Positions 58,077 through 64,000 of a stretch of DNA of 64,000 nt are shown here, piece after piece (positions within the stretch are counted from its first letter, which is position 1; the number at the start of each line of letters is the position of its first letter). Under the pieces are notes generated by a model. That model made no database searches. It saw only the letters and a program-made list of their open reading frames with translations, and was not told the DNA's origin. The DNA is taken from positions 55,629,869 to 55,693,868 of the forward strand of contig NC_046683.1 of assembly GCF_009870125.1 (NCBI RefSeq). Reading direction: 5' to 3'. The position numbers and the translations under genes are program-made. This stretch comes from Drosophila pseudoobscura. Its lineage: Eukaryota > Arthropoda > Insecta > Diptera > Drosophilidae.

Positions 58077-59705
58077 TGCACTTCACCGAAATCTCTATCT
58101 CGTTCCGTTCTTGAATGTTTTTGCTGTGTGTCTGAGGTCGTGGCTGTGGCATTAATTGTTTTAGTTTTAAGTTTGTCATTATTGAAGAGCGGGAAATGGC
58201 CGGGGAAACGGGGAGACGGGGAAATGGAGGGCTGCGATTGGGGAGGGGGAGGGAAGTGTGAAAGCAGTTAGAGCTGTTGACAGAAACTTTTTCTATGTCA
58301 ACTACGGGGTCCAGCCCAGTCCAAGTCCGAGTCCAGTCCGAGTCCAGTCCAGTCCGGGTACCGTCCAGGCCGGAACCAGGACGAGAACAGGGGACTGCAA
58401 AGTCTGCGAAACTAATTAGAAAACAATTTGCCAAGGACATCAAAATTCAATTAAAGCCATTGAGAGCTTAGTGCTTTAGTGCATTGCAGTTACTGCTAGT
58501 CTCGGCTCTCGTCCTGACTTTGGTCGTCCTTCTTCTGGTTACAGTTTATCATCGGTCCAGTCTCTGCCACTCTGCCACTCAGCCACTCTGCCACTTAGCC
58601 ACTCAGGCACTTCCTGTGCCGCATCATAGTCTGTCCCGAAAATGGGTTAAGTTGTGATTGTGGCGGTGTCATATGCAGCAGATTAATTGCAAGCTGCATT
58701 GCTGATAATTTGCATCAGGTTTCGGGCGGGGTGCATGCAACGGCTGTGGAAAGTCATATGGCATCGGACAAACAAATGAGTGATCACATGATTGGCAGTC
58801 GAGTGGCATTGCTGGCACTGCTGGCACTGATTGAAAGGTAATGATGATGTGGGGCGCACACACACACACGCACTCACACGCACACACCCAAACACAAACA
58901 CAAACACAAACAAACAGCCTTTTGACGCAGTCCATGAAGTGAACAAATTATGAAAGGAGGAATGCCACAATCGATGTGGCATTAGTATTCATGTGTGGCA
59001 AATGGGACCGCAGCTGAAAGGAAAGATGGGTATGGAAATGGGGCTCCCGCTGAATGAATATGAATGGAGGGTGTGGGGGGGGGGGAAAGGAGTGTAATTG
59101 GAGTAAGGACTGGGAGGATTAGAAGTTTTTGAATAGGCAATGGAAAGTGATCTATGGGAAATGGTGCTTCGAAATGCATTGTTTATCAAAGAAAAATCTC
59201 GATAGGAAACTTCTTCCAAAATACCCCAATGAAACCTATGAGAGGGGGCTCAGAGATCATGGATCTCAACCCCTAGAATAAATCTCGTAATCATAGCGCT
59301 TGCCAAACTTTTTTGCAACTTCAAACAAAGTTAATCTTAAATATGAGACACTAATGGAGCTCTCTATAACCATCTCCCGTGTCAACATGAATCAGAGAAA
59401 CTCTCCATCAAATCGGGCGGGAGCCCGGAGATTATCTCCATCTGCAGAGCAGGGCAGGGCAGGGCAGGGCAGAGATCTCCGTGGAAGAGCAAGGGGCGGG
59501 ATATGAGGAGCAGTTATGGCCATATGGCCTCGGACAGCCGTCGCAATCCATTGAACACGCAATCCCCATAAATTATGCAGTTCATGCATATACATGCGAT
59601 ACATACAGATGTACATACATACATACGTATATCCCCTCGCTGTATATATATCTATTATCGAAATGCTGCAAATTTCAGCACTCCACAAAGAGTGTGTGGC
59701 ACATG

Positions 59706-59745
59706 GGAGGGTTGGTGAGGGGAGGGGAGGGGAGGGGAGGGCTGG
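59706..59745 (+). repeat. GAGGG repeat with G-quadruplex potential
   Basis: Five or more closely spaced runs of four Gs (GAGGGGAGGGGAGGGGAGGG) in tandem on the plus strand, in noncoding DNA. Confidence 0.75.
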
Positions 59746-62700
59746 GCTGTAGGCATGTTTGATGCAGCAGCTCTTCTTGTCTATTTGCATTAGTTTTTGG
59801 CCAACTTGCAGCAGCAGCAGCAGCAGCAGCAGCCACAAAAATAGGCTGGGGCATGTTGCATCTTCAAGTGGCAGTCAGGGCAGCGGGCCTTAGGCTACCG
59901 GATAAAAGAAATGGATCACCTGCTGCCGCTGCCACTGCTGCTCCGCTGATGTTGGCAGGTGCCACACTGGCAACAGTTGCAACTGTTTGCAACAACTGCG
60001 GGCGGGAGTCGGGTAAAAGTTTGTGTGGCGTTGCACGAATGGGAAATGCAGCACCTAGTAGCGCGAATGTTGAATGCATAAATCTTGAATTAATGTAAAA
60101 TACCTTTTGATGACGCTCCCCCCAGATACAGATACAAATGCATCCGCATCTTTGTGTCTTTTTTGTATCTTTCACTCTCTCTCGCGCTCTCTTCCTCCCC
60201 ATCCTCCTATCCTCCAATCTGTAGCTCTATTTCGGTTGTGCAACTTCGGGGGAATATCATGCGAATACAATTCCATTCACAGTTTCGTTCACTGGCGGTC
60301 GGTCGGTCGGTGGCTCTCCTCTCGGCGATCGCCATGGCTCAGTAAATTTGAACGGTCTCCCGGTCTCGGTCCCGCCTTCCTGCTCATCCATCTCCCACTC
60401 ATCCACTCATCCACTCTCGGACTCTCTTTCTTGTGGCAACTTTATAAATCTTTTAAAAGGGCCTCCAATCCCCCAGTCCATGGAAAAGGCATCTGCGGTG
60501 GGGAAAAACAGGAGGCGACGGCAGATCTTTTGCCTCCGAAAATTTATAGAGGACAAGGGGGAGAGATCTTTGGCCCCCGAGGGGCAGGAGAAAGGCTGAG
60601 GCGATCGGTGGCTGATGAGATCTTCTTCTGGCGCAAAATGGCAAAGTAAATAAACACAAAGGCGCAAGAAAATGCAAATAAAAAGTAAAACACATGCAAC
60701 AAAACTTTGAAATAGCTAAATAAATGCCCTGCTATTAATATAATTCACTTTGCCAATGTATTTTTAGTGGCAAATGAAAAGCAGCAAAAGCAAACAAATG
60801 AGTGGAGCATTGAGACGGGCATTGGCGGCGAGGCTGATCGATTAGCAGGATACCCTTTAGAATGGAGAAGGGGGATCGTTCTGGGCAGGGATTGTTCCCC
60901 TCCACACTCGTCTCGCTGGCTTGTGCCCACCCCCGGCTCACTCGCTTCACTCGCTGGCGCAGATATGAGTAACGATTTGATATGTTTACCTTTATTTGGC
61001 TTTTGGGGTAAATTTAGTTTGGAAAATGCAAACCTAAGGAGAATTCAAAGCTTTCTTGGGATGGAAAGTGATGAGTATTGGTTGTATGGGGTGTACTGTC
61101 CATAAATTCATGTTCAAAAGGAGAGCAGGGTGTATTTTTCTTAATATTTCTTAATTACTTCTTAGATGAAGCCAAAAAACAGCCGCGAATGACACTCGAT
61201 ACCTGAAATCCTTGAGGACAAATTATGTACTCTGCATGCCGGGGGCTCTCTGTGTATAAAGGTCCTCCAAAACGTGCTTATCAGATATCCAAAGGAATCT
61301 TCGCACCGATTTATCACCAAAACTCTGGAGAAATCATCAAATATTATAGATTGCGCCAACAGGCTCTGAATCAACAAGTATTTGGGTTATTTTTGGTCCC
61401 CATCGTCCCCATCGCCCCCCCAGTGGCTTAGCTAGCTAATCCATCCCCTGCTACCCTCTGCGAATGAGCTACGACAGCGGCAGCAGCAGCAGCAGCGGGA
61501 ACATGGCTACGTACGACAACGGCATCCGCATTGGTATTCGGGTTCGACAATTATCCATTAGAACTGACACGCGGCACCCAAAAACAGAGAAAAACCAAAA
61601 GCAATGCAAAAAAAAAAAAAAAAAAAAAAACAAAACAGTACACGCTCTCGTCCAGCGCTCCCTTTCGAAAATTTGGGCCTAGGAATCGACAGAAGCACCA
61701 GCAACAGCAACAGCAATAGAAACAACAACAGCGAGAACCACGATGGAGGGAATGCAATGAGCGACTGGTGCAGCAACCGTTAGAGAGGTTGTTGTCATTC
61801 GCGGAAGGGTAGGGGTGGGGGGATGGGGAAGGGACGGTTTGGCGTGGCAATGCAATTGCACTCGCTGCTCTTTTCATAATTGTCGTTTTGTTTCTTGTCT
61901 CCGTCTCTGTCTCTGTCCCTCTCTCTCTCGCTCTCGCTCTGCTTGTAATTGCGGCTTTGTTACGTTTCGTAAATTGATTCATTGTACTATGTTCTACGCG
62001 GACTACGGAGGAGCACGGAGCCACGGAAAACGGAGAGTGACCGGACCCCATCACCATCCCCATCCCCATCGCCATTTACCCAACCCAATCGTCTGTCACA
62101 TCCACAATGTACTTCTCCTGTTTGTCCGATATAATTGCTTTCAAATGATTTTGTGTCGCTGTGTGCGGCGCAGTTCCATATTGCCCCAAACTGTTGTTTG
62201 CTTGTCATTGTCGTAGTCCCCGTATCGTATCCCTTGTCCGTGTCCCCGCAGCACAGTCCCTGATGTGTCCCCGTCCCCGTGCATTCGTGTTTGTGCTGTT
62301 TGTCCGGCCAATAAGCTTTCATTTGGTATGCATAATGAGACCTGGGGCAATTTGACTCTGGGGCAGGCAGCCAGCCATTAGCGTAAAGTGCCAGCCCGGC
62401 CAGTCCGGCCAGCTTTGCTGCAGATTTCGTTTTATAACTAACAATAAAACAGAAACAGAAACAAAAACAAAAACAATAACAGACGAAACAGATGCTGGAC
62501 ACTGCCAACACTGGAGCGATCAATCGATGGCTGTTCAGCAGCACTCGATAGCGCGATAGTGATCATCGGTCCAGTCGGTCAGCCGGTCATCGATATATTG
62601 TTTTCTGTGCGTGTTCGTGTGCGTGGTGCGTCTCGTTTTCGGTTGTTTTAAAGTGCTTTAAAATGTGTTAACAAATTGCAAAATATTGCCCCTTTATGGG

Positions 62701-63651
62701 ATTGCAATGTTTGTTAGCTGGCGGGTGAGTTTTAATGGGTTTATTTTCTGTATAAATGTGTACATTCATGATTTTTGTTGAGACAAAATCTGCTGCCCGC
62801 AGCCAGCAAATAACGGAACTTTATAATGGCAGAGAAGGAGAGCGTGTGTGTGGTTGTAGTGGTGGTGGGTAGAGAGAAGATCCACTTAAACCGCAAAAAT
62901 AGCAAAAACTTTTGTGTGCAATTCCACAATTGACATTATCAAAATTCAATTTACAATCTCCTTACCCGTCTGACACGCCATTTGGGGAAACCTAAAACTT
63001 TTCATTTGCCTTAGTTGCACTTTTAAGTAAACAGTTCGATTAAAATGGAGTTACTTGACATGAGATGAGAGAGGGAGACGGCGGGAGAGGCAGCAGCTGT
63101 AGTCTCGAGCACAATACTTAGCCTAAAAAGTACATTTCTCTCTGTGCGATTTTCTTTTGAAATCAATGCAAGGCTAAGGAAAGTTTTCCCTGCTGCCTTT
63201 CCTGCTGCTAAATGCAGTCATAACTTTTGGCAGCAAAATAAAAAGTAAACTCTCTTCCTGGTTAGGAAGTATAAGCCGCCGCCATTAGAAAATGACGTCG
63301 AATGGGATTTGGGTGGAACAGAACAGAACCGAAACAGAAACAGGAACAAGAACAAGAGAAGGAGAAGGAGAGGAACAGTTATAGGTGTAGGCAAACATTA
63401 TATTGGTCGCCTGGCTGCCGCCGCTGTCTACCGGCTCCGTTTCCTCCTCCCGCGCAAAAGTGGGGCGTATGTTATGCAATAAACGATAAAAAAAAGAAAG
63501 AAGAAAACTGCAAGAAATGGAGAAATGGAAACGAAGAACTAAGTGGAAAAGAGGAAAGCAGCGCAAAAGTTTTGCTATCTGTATCGCAGTCGGCACAATG
63601 CATCCTTTGAACCGCAAAGTGCAGCGGGTTATATGACCCCCCAATGCACCC

Positions 63652-63720
63652 TCTATCCCCCCACCCCCACCCCGCCAAAAACCCGCGCTGCGCCCCCCCC
63701 ACTCTCCCACCCCTCCCCTT
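63652..63720 (-). repeat. C-rich tract, minus-strand G-quadruplex potential
   Basis: Successive runs of three to eight Cs (CCCCCCACCCCCACCCCGCC and continuing) over about 70 bp. Confidence 0.65.
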
Positions 63721-64000
63721 CGTTCGCTATTCATTATAAATTGCATGTACTGGTAATTGTGTTTGTGTTTGCAGCGATGTCGGCAGTAGAGCGGCAGTAG
63801 AATTGCTTTAAATGAGCCGAAGCGTATCCCAATTTAGGCTGTGCCTCTGCCCCAGTGAACCCCTGGCCACCCCCCCACACCGTTCCCGCCCTACAGCCCA
63901 TAGAGAGATGCTGATGACGTTGCCTCCAGACGCAGTCGCCGGTCGCTGGGTCCGCCGCCTTGGTCGGACCCCTTTTTGCTCTCTCCCGCTCTCTCTCTCT

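Larger units (their letters stand above)
57376..64000 (+). other. Long noncoding region, probable first intron of the polyQ gene
   Basis: No second coding exon is recognised. The region contains many local repeats: a 32-bp exact tandem (58013-58076), GTCCAGTCCGA repeats (58308-58372), (CA)n (58855-58910), GGGCA repeats (59450-59471), GAGGG repeats (59710-59740) and (CAG)n (59809-59833). There is a poly(A) run near 61610-61630, and C-rich runs near 63650-63720. An ATCGATA-containing stretch near 62588 with neighbouring GATAGCGCGATAG could be an alternative promoter. Long conserved regulatory introns are typical of fly developmental regulators; conservation was not tested. Confidence 0.45.

Noticed and set aside
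1-64000. CRISPR arrays, bacterial operons, prophage or rRNA/tRNA genes
   Set aside because: The window is animal nuclear DNA with spliced genes. The tandem repeats seen are microsatellites, a duplication and transposon debris. I saw no tRNA cloverleaf or rRNA sequence by eye, though small RNAs could be missed.

Overview
This is a eukaryotic window that reads clearly as Drosophila. It has short GT-AG introns, dense CAG/CA/CT microsatellites, a DINE-1/SGM-type Helitron element, fly core-promoter motifs (DRE, the Motif 1 GGTCACACT family, the Motif 6 GGTATATTTT family), and genes whose D. melanogaster orthologues I place on chromosome arm 3L (Muller element D). The DINE-1 variant and the altered gene order hint at a species outside the melanogaster subgroup, perhaps the obscura group where Muller D is X-linked (XR). 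That last point is inference.

Layout. 455-2782 (+): DUF229 sulfatase-fold membrane protein. 3110-5208 (-): zinc-finger nucleotidyltransferase (mkg-p). 5529-6114: DINE-1 element, then a promoter module. 6263-8014 (+): diflavin reductase NDOR1/Tah18. 8112-12241 (-): IFT-A subunit IFT122 (Oseg1), 11 exons. 12485-15867 (+): exocyst subunit exo70, with matrimony (mtrm, Polo inhibitor) nested in its third intron. 16038-20390 (-): secreted protein with nine Kazal domains. 20.4-25.5 kb: repeat-rich intergenic DNA with a decayed DINE-1 piece and a decayed tandem array. 25889-30489 (+): Cbl, with short and long isoforms. 30.5-35.5 kb: two facing 3' regions with an abrupt strand-composition switch near 32.8 kb. 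35482-39227 (-): Unr. 39.2-43.9 kb: its AT-rich 5' region. 44929-47652 and 50595-53318 (+): two almost identical copies of the mitochondrial m-AAA protease gene Afg3l2. From 57263 (+): first coding exon of an unidentified polyQ protein followed by at least 6.6 kb of intron.

The most interesting region is 44.7-56.1 kb. A segment of about 4.8 kb (period 5666 bp) is repeated with about eleven substitutions that I can find by eye, all coding ones synonymous, so both genes encode the same 818-residue protein. Identity stops abruptly in the flanks. Copy 2 also carries 533 bp that copy 1 lacks, containing a small membrane-protein-like ORF whose last codons and stop survive in copy 1. A recent duplication, gene conversion, or an assembly duplication could explain this; ways to separate them are given in the findings.

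The genes do not form one pathway: they are housekeeping, ciliary, exocytic, oocyte-cycle, signalling, RNA-binding and mitochondrial genes that happen to be adjacent. A recurrent promoter module (paired GGTATATTTY plus a CCGCGGYCACAC box) sits upstream of several of them. Exon boundaries were derived by hand from splice signals, reading-frame continuity and remembered family sequence; no search was run.
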